A DNA stretch of 64,000 bases from Streptomyces violaceoruber (GCF_033406955.1 NZ_CP137734.1:1426001-1490000); one strand, 5' to 3'; positions 16,643-28,945 are shown, counted from the first letter of the stretch. Notes: generated by a model from the letters alone, not told the origin. Program-made: numbers and translations.

Positions 16643-17518
16643 TCACAGCCATTCATTGATGGCCGCTACGAGGACATTGGCCTCGTAGCGGCCCGCGAGC
16701 TTGTCGTATCTCGTGGCCACAGCCCGGTTCCTTTTGAGGCGGTTGATGCCGCACTCGACGGCATGCCGAGCCTTGTAGTCCTCGGCGTTGAACCCGGGCG
16801 GCCGGCCACCGAGGGAACCGAGCTTCTTGCGGTTGCGTGCCTGGTCGGCCTTGTCCGGAATGGTGCAGCGGATGCCGCGACGGCGCAGGTAGCCGCGGTT
16901 CTTGCGGGAGGCGTACGCCTTGTCCGCACGGACCCGGTTGGGGCGGACACGCGGCCGACCCGGCCCGAGGCGGGGCACGCGGACCTTCTTCAGCACGGGC
17001 TCGAACTGCGGCGAGTCGCCGCGCTGCCCTGCCGTGATCACGATGGACATGGGCTTTTGGCCCTGCTCGACCGCCAGGTGCAGCTTGGTGGTGAACCCGC
17101 CCCGCGAGCGTCCCAGCCCGTGATCACCAGGCTCGGTGAACATGCCGCCCGGCGGTTCTTTCTGTAGTTCACCCTGCCGACGAGCTCCGGCCGCATGCTG
17201 ATGGGCACGGCACACCGTGGAGTCGACGTTCAGGTCCCACGTGACCGCGCCCTTCGCATCAGCCAGGGACTGAAGCCGGGTGAGGATCTGGTGCCAGGTG
17301 CCGTTCCGCTGCCATCGGCGAAACAGATCGTAGACCCGGCTCCACGGTCCGTACTCGACAGGGACGTCCCGCCACGGAACACCCGTGCGGACCCGGAACC
17401 GTATGCCGTCAATCAGCCGCCGCCGAGGCCAGATGGGTGGCCGCCCCGCCTTGACACCCTGCGGCAATAGCGGCTCCAGCACTGCCCACTGCTCGTCCGT
17501 GAGATCCCCCCGATCCAT
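16643..17518 (-). CDS. IS5-type DDE transposase (291 aa), intact
   Basis: Transposase of the IS5 superfamily. The N-terminus (DLTDEQWAVLEPLLPQG, PRRRLIDGIRFRVRTG, VPWRDVP) is the DUF4096-like region. The catalytic DDE is visible: Asp in WDLNVDSTVCRAHQ, Asp in VRADKAYASRKNRGYLR, and Glu in HAVECGINRLKRNRAVATRYDKLAGRY. It is a single uninterrupted frame from ATG 17518 to the stop at 16643, so it could be active. The right inverted repeat begins 29 bp upstream of the start codon, as expected for an IS. On the other side the nearest matching repeat lies 925 bp away, beyond the GNAT gene. Confidence 0.92.
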   Translation of the reverse strand: MDRGDLTDEQWAVLEPLLPQGVKAGRPPIWPRRRLIDGIRFRVRTGVPWRDVPVEYGPWSRVYDLFRRWQRNGTWHQILTRLQSLADAKGAVTWDLNVDSTVCRAHQHAAGARRQGELQKEPPGGMFTEPGDHGLGRSRGGFTTKLHLAVEQGQKPMSIVITAGQRGDSPQFEPVLKKVRVPRLGPGRPRVRPNRVRADKAYASRKNRGYLRRRGIRCTIPDKADQARNRKKLGSLGGRPPGFNAEDYKARHAVECGINRLKRNRAVATRYDKLAGRYEANVLVAAINEWL

Positions 17519-17546
17519 GGGACGTGATCATTCACAGTCCAAGATC

Positions 17547-17584
17547 CACTTTCGATACACGGCCTAGGGCGTGTATCGAAAGTG
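17547..17584. repeat. Abutting transposon ends around a shared CTAG
   Basis: The right inverted repeat of module 1 (17547-17563), CTAG (17564-17567) and a left inverted repeat of the same type (17568-17584) follow one another without spacer. Two related elements therefore meet at a single target tetranucleotide. Confidence 0.8.
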
Positions 17585-17619
17585 GGAGTTGGGTGCCGGC
17601 ATGCGCTACGGGCCGATGC

Positions 17620-18108
17620 TCAGCGAGGTCCGAGTCCCGTTCCGCCATCGAGGAGTTCGCGGACGATGTCCAGATGGCCGGCGTGTCGTGCGGTCTCTTC
17701 GACAACATGCAGGATGATCCCGCGCAGGTCGGCGAGTTCGTCCCCCAGGGGCTCGGGGTGACGACCCCGCGGGAGTGCAGACAGCGGGGTGAGCGCGATC
17801 ACGGCGTCGGAACGGCGGCACTGGTCGTTGTAGAAGGCGAACACCACCTCCGGCGTTCGCGGTGTTGTCAGCGGGGCATGGTCATCCGGCCACGGCAATG
17901 GCTCGGCCGCTCCGGCGACGATCTCCTGGAACCAGTGCCTCTCCGCGTGACCCAGATGTTCTATGAGCCCGAGGGGCGTCCAGCCGGAGGGCAGGACCGA
18001 CGTTGTCAATGCCTCTGTGTCAAGCCCGTCGACAATGGCCAGGACGCTGGCTCGCTGCGCCGCGAGGAACGCCGACAGCGTCTTCTTCTCCTTGCTCTCT
18101 GTGTTCAT
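17620..18108 (-). CDS. DinB/DUF664 family putative metalloenzyme (162 aa), likely passenger of a second IS5-type module
   Basis: Four-helix-bundle DinB-like protein of the DUF664 (mini-circle protein) group. The conserved histidines are visible: one in LGLIEHLGHAERHWFQ and two in ETARHAGHLDIVRELLDG, which normally form a metal site. Members act in thiol-dependent transferase or detoxification reactions; no substrate can be assigned here. The ATG at 18108 begins MNTESKEKKTLSAFLAAQR; an upstream in-frame start would add transposon-derived sequence. The stop is only 35 bp from the transposon end at 17568-17584, and the start is 68 bp from the stop of the decayed transposase. DUF664 proteins are known from Streptomyces transposable mini-circles, which fits passenger status. 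Confidence 0.82.
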   Translation of the reverse strand: MNTESKEKKTLSAFLAAQRASVLAIVDGLDTEALTTSVLPSGWTPLGLIEHLGHAERHWFQEIVAGAAEPLPWPDDHAPLTTPRTPEVVFAFYNDQCRRSDAVIALTPLSALPRGRHPEPLGDELADLRGIILHVVEETARHAGHLDIVRELLDGGTGLGPR

Positions 18109-18176
18109 GCGCGCATGGTGCCAGGAGCCACCGACAAGCGCGGCAGCAATCTGCTTCCTTGCCTGACGGCCGCGGG

Positions 18177-18660
18177 TCACAACCACTCGTTGACGGCAGC
18201 GACGAGGACGGTCGCCTCGTAGCGGGTGGCCGACTGCGCGCTGTCTCTTGAGGCGGTTGATCCCGCACTCGACCGCATGATGCTGGCGGTAGTCCGATGG
18301 GTCGAAATCTGGTGGCCGACCGCCCCGAGAGCCGAGGTTCCGGCGGCTGTGCGCCTGATCGACTCTGTCCGGGATCGTGCACCGGATACCGTGGCGGCGC
18401 AGGTAGGCCCGGTTGGGGCGGGAGGCGTACGCCTTGTCCGCGCGGACACGATCAGGGCGAACCCGCGGTCGGCCCGGCCCAGTGCGGGGAACGCGAACCT
18501 TCGCGAGTACGGGTTCGAATTGCGGTGCGTCTCCACGTTCCTGCCGTCACCACGATCGACAAGGGCTTCTGGCCCCGCTCGATGGCCAGGTGCAGCTTGG
18601 TGGTGAACCCGCCACGTGAACGCCCCAGCCCGTGATCACGAGGCTCGATGAGCACACCGC
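18177..18660 (-). pseudogene. Truncated, frameshifted IS5-type transposase
   Basis: This is homologous to the last 60 percent of the intact transposase at 16643-17518. EPRDHGLGRSRGGFTTKLHL and GQKPLSIVVTAG appear in one frame, VRADKAYAS-like and RRHGIRCTIPDRV-like pieces in another, and SATRYEATVLVAAVNEWL at the end in a third. There are at least two frameshifts. The N-terminal third and the expected right inverted repeat are missing, cut near 18660. It is the dead transposase of module 2. Confidence 0.88.
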
Positions 18661-18883
18661 TCCCGACGGCCACAGCAACGGCCACAAGCGGTAGGGACCC
18701 CGAGGACCGCAATCCGATGTCCACCCCCGGACCGGCCCGACCGACGCGTGGCGAGCGGTCGGGGTCGGAGACCGGTCCCGGCATCAGGTGACGACGCCGG
18801 GGTCTGGCGCGCCGGACCGCACGGTAGACAGCACACGTCTTGCAGGGCGCGGGCGCACACCCGTCAGCAGACCAGCGCAGACG

Positions 18884-20638
18884 TCAGTCGGCCGCGGGTA
18901 CCGAACTCCTCACCGGCCGGTGGCCTTCCGGGCCCGCGGCACGGACCAGGTTGCCTGCCTGCTCCCGATGCTCGTGCACGAGGTGGATCGCCATGGCCCC
19001 CTCACCGGTCGCCGCGGCCACCCGCTTGACTGAACCGCTTCTGACATCACCGGCGGCGAAGACGCCGGGAAGGGTGGTCTCCAACAGCAGCGGACCACGG
19101 CCGAGCGGGGCCCACCGAGCCGGGTCGGCCAACGGCTGGGCTTCGGCACCGGTGAGGACGAAGCCCTTCTCGTCGAGGGCCAGAACGTCCCTGAGCCATT
19201 CCGTGTGGGGCCGAGCCCCGATGAACACGAAGAGCGCTGCGGCACGCAACTCGCTGCGCCGGCCACTCGTGTTGTCCTCCACCAGCAGCACTTCCAGCTT
19301 TTCCGCCCCGAAGACGCGCCGGACTTCGGTGTGCAGCAGTACCTCGATCTTCGGGTGCCGTTCGACTTGGTCGACCAGGTAGCGCGACATGTCCGCGTTG
19401 AGGTCACCGCCCCGGACGAGGAGCTGGACCGTGGACGCGTGGTTCGCGAGGAACAGTGCCGCTTGTCCGGCGGAGTTCCCGCCACCGACCACGGCGACCG
19501 GATCAGCCTGGCAGAGGCTGGCTTCGTGGACGGTCGCCGCGTAGTAGACGCTGATGCCCTCCAGACGGTCGATGCCGGGCACTTCGAGCCTGCGGTACCG
19601 CACGCCCGAAGCGAGGACCACGGCGCCAGTCCGGGCCCGCGACCCGTCGGCGAAGCTGACGACGTACTCGTCGTCCTGAGGAGTAAGCCCGGTGACCTTG
19701 GCGGGCACCATGAGGCGGGCGTCGAACTTGCGGGCCTGGAGCACAGCGCGTTCGATGAGCTCGCCCCCGGAGACGCCCGACGGGAAGCCGAGGTAGTTCT
19801 CGATGCGGGACGAGGTGCCCGCCTGACCGCCGGTGGCCACAGCGTCGATGACCGCCGTGGTGAGGCCGTCGGAGGCGCCGTACACGGCGGCGGCGAGTCC
19901 CGCGGGACCCGCACCGACCACCATCACGTCGTACCGCCCGGCCTCCGGCGAGGGGGCGGGCAGCCCGATGATCCGGGCGAGTTCGGCGTTACTCGGGTTT
20001 CGCAGCACATGGTCGCCCTTCCAGAGGACCACCGGAGTCTCCTCCGGACGGACCCCGAACCGGCGCAGCAGGGCCTCCGCCTCCTTGTCCTTCTCCAGAT
20101 CCATCCAGCGGTGCGGCAGCCTGTTGCGGGCGGCGAACTCACGCAGCCGCAACGTGTCCGGTGAATAGCACGATCCCAGGATCCGGAAGCCCGCGCCGAG
20201 GCCGATGAGCAGGTATCTGCGATTCAGGTATGCGCGGAGGATCAGGTCACCGAGGACGGGGTCGCGGCTGACCAAGTCACGTTGCTGGTCCACCGGTACG
20301 GCCAGGATCTCGCCCGGTTCACGCACCACGGCGGTGTCGAAGGCCGCCTGGCCCTCCAGCAACCCGAGTTCGCCCAGGAATCTGCCGGGTCCGTGTACCG
20401 CCACCGTCCGCTCCTCGGGGCCGCCGAGGTCATGGAGGATCTCGACGGTCCCGCCGAGGATCGCGAGGAACTCCCGGAACGGCTCTCCCTCGCGGTACAG
20501 CACCTCGTTCGCGGTGGTTCTGCGGCGTTCACCGTGCGCGGCCAGAGTCCGGAGTTGCTCGGGCGAGAGGCGCGGGAACGCCCCGTACTGGTCCGGTGTC
20601 TCTCGGGGCCCATCATGCCCGTACTCGGCGCTGCTCAT
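18884..20638 (-). CDS. Cyclic-nucleotide-binding domain / thioredoxin-reductase-like flavoprotein fusion (584 aa)
   Basis: Three parts are visible. A CRP-like cNMP-binding domain comes first (about residues 20-135; GPGRFLGELGLLEGQAAFDT is the phosphate-binding-cassette region). A thioredoxin-fold-like segment without CxxC follows (about 155-225; GVRPEETPVVLWKGDHVLRNP). Then comes an FAD/NAD(P)H oxidoreductase of the TrxR type (VMVVGAGPAGLAAAVYGASDG, the NAD site VAVVGGGNSAGQAALFLA, and LPGVFAAGDVRSGSVKRVA). The TrxR CATC motif is replaced around GISVYYAATVHEASLC, so classical disulfide transfer to thioredoxin is doubtful. The ATG at 20638 overlaps the upstream stop (TGATG), so translation is coupled to the UBP zinc-finger gene. 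It probably senses a ligand or redox state and reduces an unknown partner. Confidence 0.88.
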   Translation of the reverse strand: MSSAEYGHDGPRETPDQYGAFPRLSPEQLRTLAAHGERRRTTANEVLYREGEPFREFLAILGGTVEILHDLGGPEERTVAVHGPGRFLGELGLLEGQAAFDTAVVREPGEILAVPVDQQRDLVSRDPVLGDLILRAYLNRRYLLIGLGAGFRILGSCYSPDTLRLREFAARNRLPHRWMDLEKDKEAEALLRRFGVRPEETPVVLWKGDHVLRNPSNAELARIIGLPAPSPEAGRYDVMVVGAGPAGLAAAVYGASDGLTTAVIDAVATGGQAGTSSRIENYLGFPSGVSGGELIERAVLQARKFDARLMVPAKVTGLTPQDDEYVVSFADGSRARTGAVVLASGVRYRRLEVPGIDRLEGISVYYAATVHEASLCQADPVAVVGGGNSAGQAALFLANHASTVQLLVRGGDLNADMSRYLVDQVERHPKIEVLLHTEVRRVFGAEKLEVLLVEDNTSGRRSELRAAALFVFIGARPHTEWLRDVLALDEKGFVLTGAEAQPLADPARWAPLGRGPLLLETTLPGVFAAGDVRSGSVKRVAAATGEGAMAIHLVHEHREQAGNLVRAAGPEGHRPVRSSVPAAD

Positions 20639-20901
20639 CAGACCATGGCCTCGTGTACGTAGCACCAGCGCCAGTTCTCCCCCGGCTCGAAGGACTGCAC
20701 CACGGGGTGACCGACGCCGGCCGCGTGGCGGCTGGCGTGCTTGAGGGGCGAGGAGTCGCAGCAGCCGACGTGCCCGCAGGTGAGGCAGAGCCGGAGGTGC
20801 ACCCACGGGGAGTGGGACCTGAGGCACTCCTCGCATCCCTCCGGGGTGCGCGGACTCACGGGACGCACCATCGCCAGGTGCGGGTCGGGGATCGTAGCCA
20901 T
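20638..20901 (-). CDS. UBP-type zinc-finger protein (87 aa)
   Basis: Small protein consisting of one ZnF-UBP domain: CEECLRSHSPWVHLRLCLTCGHVGCCDSS, then HASRHAAGVGHPVVQSF and GENWRWCYVHEA. The Cys/His ligands and the aromatic pocket are intact. In eukaryotes this fold binds the ubiquitin C-terminus; in actinobacteria its partner is unknown, and it often accompanies cNMP-TrxR fusion genes, as here. The ATG at 20901 has an AAGGAG site 9 nt upstream; a longer in-frame reading would add 42 unlikely residues. Its stop codon shares one base with the next start. Confidence 0.88.
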   Translation of the reverse strand: MATIPDPHLAMVRPVSPRTPEGCEECLRSHSPWVHLRLCLTCGHVGCCDSSPLKHASRHAAGVGHPVVQSFEPGENWRWCYVHEAMV

Positions 20902-20972
20902 GATGGCGTGCTCCTTATTGAACAGAGGCTGTCCAGCTGGTGTGCGCGGCGGCGTGCCCGTGCGCCGAACGT

Positions 20973-21401
20973 CTACGGCAGTACGGAGGCCAGTGACTTC
21001 GGCAGTCCGGATTTGAGGTGGTTCCACTCGCCTTCGCTCACGTGGCGTTCCAGAACCTCCAGGACGGTGTGCACGACTCGTTCGACGCCACCGTCGACCG
21101 CGTAGGGAAAGTCGTCCCGGACGCGCTGGAGGAAATCCTCGCCGCTGAGTTTCACCGGTGTCTCGGCCGGCTTCCAGCCGTCGTAGTAGACGCCTCGGAT
21201 CAAAGTGGGCAGCTGTGCCCCGAAGTGCGCGGCCCCGTCGACGGAGAGACGGTCCCGTAGCCGGTGCAGGACGGCGCGCAGTGCGGCGTACGACTGCTTA
21301 CGGCGTTCTTTGGGCCAGCCGTTGGCTTCCTCGATCTCCCTGAGGAGCCGGTTCGCCTTGTCCACCATGGTGTCGAAAGAGGAGAATCCTGTTTCGGTCA
21401 T
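20973..21401 (-). CDS. DUF2267 protein (142 aa)
   Basis: All-helical DUF2267 family member: MVDKANRLLREIEEANGWP at the N-terminus, AALRAVLHRLRDRLSVDGAAHFGAQLPTLIRGVYYDGW in the middle, and a C-terminal half with LERHVSEGEWNHLKSGLP. Two pseudo-symmetric halves are typical. The function is unknown; such proteins recur in stress-response clusters with Hsp20. The ATG at 21401 follows AAAGGAG. A hairpin 24 bp upstream separates it from hsp20, so it may be only weakly read through from the chaperone operon. Confidence 0.85.
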   Translation of the reverse strand: MTETGFSSFDTMVDKANRLLREIEEANGWPKERRKQSYAALRAVLHRLRDRLSVDGAAHFGAQLPTLIRGVYYDGWKPAETPVKLSGEDFLQRVRDDFPYAVDGGVERVVHTVLEVLERHVSEGEWNHLKSGLPKSLASVLP

Positions 21402-21424
21402 GACCGTGCTCCTTTCGCTCCCGG

Positions 21425-21445
21425 CGGTCCGGCGGGGCCGGACCG
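21425..21445 (-). terminator. Hairpin between hsp20 and DUF2267 genes
   Basis: CGGTCCGGC (21425-21433) and GCCGGACCG (21437-21445) form a perfect 9-bp stem with a 3-nt loop, 27 bp after the hsp20 stop. It probably ends or attenuates the dnaK-hsp20 operon transcript. Confidence 0.65.
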
Positions 21446-21471
21446 CGGTCCCGCACCGCCGGGCTCCCGGG

Positions 21472-21969
21472 TCAACGATCGGCGCTTTCGCCGCTCTCGG
21501 TGATTTGGATGTGACGGGGCTTGGCGACCTCCGCCTTGGGGACGGTGACCGTGAGCACACCGGCCGACATCTCCGCTGTGACCTTTTCGGTGTTCACCTC
21601 GCCCGGCAGCCGCAGCCGGTACTCGTAGGCACCGGTTCGGCGGGCGCGGCGGCGCAGGACGCCTGTGCGCTCCTTTTCCTTGATCTCTCCGGTGACCACC
21701 AGTTCCTGTCCGTTGGCCTCGACGTGGATGTCCTTGCTCTTGACGCCAGGAAGTTCGATCTCGACCTCGAAGGCGTCATCGGTCTCGGTGACGTCCGCGA
21801 GGGGGGTCCAGGCGGCTGCGGGCGCGGCGGCCCCGCCCACCGTCGATTCGAGCAGTCCGCTCATCTGGTTGAGCAGCTCGTCGAATTCCGTCAGGGGATT
21901 GCGGGCCCATCCGAGAGGCCGCTCCGCTGCCGCGCCACCGCGGTGGCTGCGTACGGGCATGTTCATCAT
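21472..21969 (-). CDS. Hsp20 / alpha-crystallin small heat-shock protein (165 aa)
   Basis: ATP-independent holdase that keeps unfolded proteins refoldable. The alpha-crystallin domain spans about residues 55-150: ADVTETDDAFEVEIELPGV, ANGQELVVTGEIKEKER, then AYEYRLRLPGEVN and AGVLTVTVPKAE (the conserved GVL). The C-terminal tail is charged. The ATG at 21969 has GGAGG 6 nt upstream and overlaps the trxC stop by 4 bp (ATGA), which indicates translational coupling. It works naturally with the ClpB and DnaK-GrpE-CbpA genes of the same operon, which can extract and refold its clients. Confidence 0.95.
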   Translation of the reverse strand: MMNMPVRSHRGGAAAERPLGWARNPLTEFDELLNQMSGLLESTVGGAAAPAAAWTPLADVTETDDAFEVEIELPGVKSKDIHVEANGQELVVTGEIKEKERTGVLRRRARRTGAYEYRLRLPGEVNTEKVTAEMSAGVLTVTVPKAEVAKPRHIQITESGESADR

Positions 21970-22436
21970 CGATCACCTCCGCTTTCTCGTCGGTCCGGTC
22001 GGCCCGCCATGGCCTGTTCGACCCAATCCCGCAGGACGTGCGCGGGTGCCGCGCCGGCCTGCCGGGCGACCGTCTCACCCCGGTCCAGGACAAGCAGTGT
22101 GGGCACCGCCTGCACCTCGAACCGTTGGCTGAGAAGTGGGTTCTTGTCGACGTCGACCTTGGCGAGCTTGATCCGTCCGGCAAGGTCGCGAGCTACTTGT
22201 TCAAGGGCCGGGCTGACCATGCGGCAGGGACCGCACCAGGTTGCCCAGAGATCGACGACGACGGGCACCGTGGCCTGCTCGACGACCTCGCGGAAGTCGC
22301 CGTCGCCCGCGTCGACGATCCAGGGCAGGTACTGCTTGCAGTGGCCGCACCTGGGGCGTCCCTCGGCGGTCACGGGAACCCGGTTCCCGCGCTCGCAGTG
22401 CGGGCAGGTCACCGTCGTCGTCCGGCTGGTGTTCAC
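21966..22436 (-). CDS. trxC: Thioredoxin 2-type protein with N-terminal zinc ribbon (156 aa)
   Basis: Cytoplasmic thiol-disulfide reductase of the TrxC type. Residues 1-35 form a zinc ribbon with two Cys pairs (Cys11/Cys14 and Cys30/Cys33). The thioredoxin domain follows with the active site [10 protein letters not shown] (Cys68, Cys71) and the cis-Pro in QAVPTLLVL. In E. coli, TrxC is linked to oxidative stress; here it sits in a chaperone operon, suggesting that disulfide repair and protein refolding are co-induced. The start is the GTG at 22436, overlapping the clpB stop (GTGA); the stop overlaps hsp20. Confidence 0.93.
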   Translation of the reverse strand: MNTSRTTTVTCPHCERGNRVPVTAEGRPRCGHCKQYLPWIVDAGDGDFREVVEQATVPVVVDLWATWCGPCRMVSPALEQVARDLAGRIKLAKVDVDKNPLLSQRFEVQAVPTLLVLDRGETVARQAGAAPAHVLRDWVEQAMAGRPDRRESGGDR

Positions 22437-25065
22437 GCGGCCCTCGCTTCCCGGGCGGCGGCCTCCCGCTGGTCGTAGGTGACCACCAGCTCTCCGTTTT
22501 CGCTGTCCACGCGGACCGTCGCGCCGTCCTGGACGTCGCCGCGCAGAAGGGCGCGCCCGACCAGTGTCTCCACCTCGTGGGAGATGTACCGCCGTAGTGG
22601 GCGCGCCCCGTACACCGGGTCGTAGCCCTGATGGGCGATCGCCTCGCGCGCGCGATCGGTGAGTTCGACGTCGATGCGGCGTTCGGCGAGCCGCTGCCGC
22701 AGCTCGTCGAACTGCAGCTCCACGATCCGCTCGATCTGGCGCTCGCCGAGCGGCTTGAACAGCACGATGTCGTCGACGCGGTTGAGGAACTCCGGGCGGA
22801 AGTGCCCGCGTAGTTCACCCATGACCAGGGCGCGGGCGTCCGGCTTGATCTCCCCGTCGGCGGTGACGCCGTCGAGGAGGTGCTCGGAGCCGATGTTGGA
22901 CGTCATGATGATCACGGTGTTGCGGAAGTCGACGGTACGGCCCTGGGCATCGGTGATGCGGCCGTCGTCGAGGACCTGCAGCAGCGTGTTGAAGACATCG
23001 GTGTGCGCCTTCTCGATCTCGTCGAACAGCACAACGGAGTACGGCTTGCGGCGTACGGCCTCGGTGAGCTGGCCGCCCTCCTCGTAGCCGACGTATCCGG
23101 GCGGTGCGCCCATGAGCCGGCTGACGGTGTGCCGTTCCTGGTACTCGCTCATGTCGAGGCGGACCATGTTCTCCTCGGAGTCGAAGAGGGCCCGGGCGAG
23201 GGTCTTGGCCAGCTCGGTCTTCCCCACGCCGGTGGGGCCGAGAAAGACGAACGATCCGATGGGGCGGCGCGGGTCGCGGATGCCGGAACGGGCGCGGATG
23301 ATGGCGTCGGCGACGAGCTTGACGGCTTCGTCCTGGCCGATGACGCGCTCGCGCAGGATCTCGTCGAGACGCAGCAGTTTCTCCCGCTCCCCCTCCTGGA
23401 GGCGGGTGACGGGGATGCCGGTCCAAGCGGCGACGATCTCGGCGATCTCCTCCTCGGTGACGACCTCCCGCAGGAGCCGGTTCTGGCCCTGCTTGGAAGC
23501 CAGCTGCTCCTCTTCGGCGGCGAGTCGGCGCTCCAGGTCCTGAAGGCGGCCGTAGCGGAGCTCGGCGGCGCGGTTGAGGTCGTAGGCGCGCTCGGCCTCC
23601 TCCGCCTCGTGGCGGACCTGCTCCAGTTCCTGGCGCAGTTCCTGCACACGGCGGATCGCCTGCCGTTCGGCCTCCCACTGGGCGTGCTTGGCGTCGGCCT
23701 CGCCCCGCAGGTCGGCCAGCTCCCTGCGCAGTTCCTCCAGGCGGGCTTCGCTGGCGGGGTCGGTCTCCTTCGAGAGGGCGGCCTCCTCGATCTCCAGGCG
23801 GGTGACGCGGCGGGTGATCTCGTCGAGTTCGGCGGGCATCGAGTCGATCTCGGTGCGCAGCCGGGCGCACGCCTCGTCGACGAGGTCGATGGCCTTGTCG
23901 GGCAGGAACCGGTCGGTGATGTAGCGGTGGCTCAGGGTGGCCGCGGAGACCAGCGCGGTGTCCTGGATCTTGACGCCGTGGAACACCTCCAGGCGTTCCC
24001 GCAGTCCGCGCAGGATGGAGATGGTGTCCTCGACGCTGGGTTCGTCCACCAGCACCTGCTGGAAGCGGCGTTCGAGGGCGGCGTCCTTCTCGATGTGCTG
24101 GCGGTACTCGTCGAGAGTGGTCGCGCCGATCATGTGCAGTTCGCCGCGGGCGAGCATCGGCTTGAGCATGTTGCCCGCGTCCATGGCCCCGTCGGCGGCG
24201 CCCGCGCCGACGACGGTGTGCAGTTCGTCGACGAAGAGGAGGATGCCTCCCTGGGCGGCCTTGACCTCGCTGAGCACCGCCTTGAGGCGTTCCTCGAACT
24301 CGCCGCGGTACTTGGCGCCGGCGACCAGGGAACCCATGTCGAGGGCGAACACGATCTTGTCGCGGAGCCCTTCGGGCACGTCACCGCGCACGATGCGCTG
24401 GGCGAGCCCTTCGACGATGGCGGTCTTGCCGACGCCGGGGTCGCCGATCAGGACGGGATTGTTCTTGGACTTGCGGCTGAGTATCTGGGTGACGCGGCGG
24501 ATCTCGGAGTCGCGGCCGATGACCGGGTCGAGCCTGCCGTCCCTGGCCTCGGCCACGAGATCGCGGCCGTACTTCTCCAGGGCTTCGTAGGCCACCTCCG
24601 GGTTGGCGGAGGTGACGCGCTGGTTGCCACGCACCTGGGTGAGCGCGCCCAGGAACGAGTCCGTCGTGACGCCGGCCCGGCCGAGCAGTCGTCCGGCGGC
24701 GGTCGAGGAGCCCTCCCCGGCCAGGGCGAGCAGGAGGTGCTCCACGGACACGTACTCGTCCTTGAGGCGCTTGGCCTCCTGTTCGGCGGTGTCGAGCAGG
24801 CCGGCGAGGCGCTGAGTGACGAAGACCTGGCCGGGTGCCGCGCCGGGACCGGTGACCCGCGGGCGGCGGGAGAGCTCCTCACGCACGGACGCGCGCAGTT
24901 CCTTCGGCTCGGCGCCCGCCTGCTGCAGCAACCGCGGGATCAGTCCGTCCTCCTGGTCGAGAAGCGCGAGCAGCAGGTGTTCCCCGTCGACCTCGGTCTG
25001 TCCCATGCGGGCGGCCGCGGTCTGGGCTTCCTGGAGCGCTTCCTGGGATTTCTGGGTGAGACGGT

Positions 25066-25075
<10 letters not shown>
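22433..25075 (-). CDS. clpB: ClpB-type disaggregase (880 aa)
   Basis: Hexameric AAA+ disaggregase that pulls proteins out of aggregates with DnaK. The N-domain ([20 protein letters not shown] and repeat) is followed by NBD1 with Walker [14 protein letters not shown] (about residue 207). The long M-domain coiled coil (about 410-530) distinguishes ClpB from ClpA/ClpC. NBD2 has Walker [13 protein letters not shown] (about 610). The C-terminus ends AREARAA with no ClpP-binding loop apparent. The ATG at 25075 has GAGGAG upstream; a second ATG at 25069 gives a 4-bp ATGA overlap with cbpM and is equally plausible. Being inside a dnaK operon, this is likely an island-borne copy additional to a core clpB. 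Confidence 0.96.
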
Positions 25076-26429
<1,354 letters not shown>

Positions 26430-27041
26430 TCACTCCCGCTTCGCGACAGTCACGGCGGCGGCCCTGAGCTGCCGTTCACCGTCCCCGTAGCCCGGGCGCA
26501 GTACCTCGACGACGGTGCCCGGCGGGGCGTCGGGGTCCTGGACGACCCCGACCACCTCGTGCCGGGCCGGGTCGAACGCGACGCCGGTCTCCGCGTGTCG
26601 CGGGTAGCCCAGCAGTTCGAGGACGTTCACCGCCTGGTCCCTGACCGCCCGGATGCCCTCCACGATCGCGCCGGGGGCGGCGTCGGCGTGGTTCAGGGCG
26701 AGTTCCAGATTGTCGATGACGGGGAGGAAAGCCGCTGCGGTGCGGGACCGTTCCGCGGCCCGTTCCCGTTCCAGCTCCCTGGCGTGACGCTTGCGGAGGT
26801 TGTCGAGGTCGGCGAGCGCGCGCCGCCAGCGGTCTTCGAGTTCCTGGACCGCGGTCGCGTATTCGTCGTCGGCGGGCTCGGGGCGGACGGCGTCGGGTTC
26901 CGGTTCGTCGTGGGCCGCTTCCGGTCCAGACGGTGGCGGGTCCGGTCGCGGCACAGTCCCCTGAGGCGAACGTTCGGCTTCCGGCACCGGCTCGGCCGGG
27001 TCCGACGCGGCGTGGTCGGGTTCCTTCGGGTGGGTGGGCAT
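26430..27041 (-). CDS. grpE: GrpE nucleotide-exchange factor (203 aa)
   Basis: Releases ADP from DnaK. An acidic, Pro-rich, disordered N-terminus (residues 1-60) is followed by the long dimerising helix (YATAVQELEDRWRRALADLD NLRKRH region) and the C-terminal beta-domain (GVAFDPARHEVVGVVQDPD, GTVVEVLRPGY, and the usual hydrophobic end). It starts 8 bp after the dnaK stop and stops 6 bp before cbpA, in the standard dnaK-grpE-dnaJ order. Confidence 0.95.
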   Translation of the reverse strand: MPTHPKEPDHAASDPAEPVPEAERSPQGTVPRPDPPPSGPEAAHDEPEPDAVRPEPADDEYATAVQELEDRWRRALADLDNLRKRHARELERERAAERSRTAAAFLPVIDNLELALNHADAAPGAIVEGIRAVRDQAVNVLELLGYPRHAETGVAFDPARHEVVGVVQDPDAPPGTVVEVLRPGYGDGERQLRAAAVTVAKRE

Positions 27042-27049
27042 GGCGTGCC

Positions 27050-28945
<1,896 letters not shown>

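Larger units (their letters stand above)
15698..17567. mobile_element. IS5-type element with a GNAT passenger gene (module 1)
   Basis: A 1.87-kb unit is bounded by 17-bp inverted repeats that match at 16 of 17 positions: GGCGTGTATCGAAAGTG at 15702-15718 and the complement of GCCGTGTATCGAAAGTG at 17547-17563. Both are flanked by CTAG (15698-15701 and 17564-17567), consistent with a duplicated target. Inside are a plus-strand GNAT gene and a minus-strand IS5-type transposase. No repeat end occurs close to the transposase stop, so the acetyltransferase appears to lie inside the element. A nested insertion or loss of an inner end remains possible. Confidence 0.6.
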
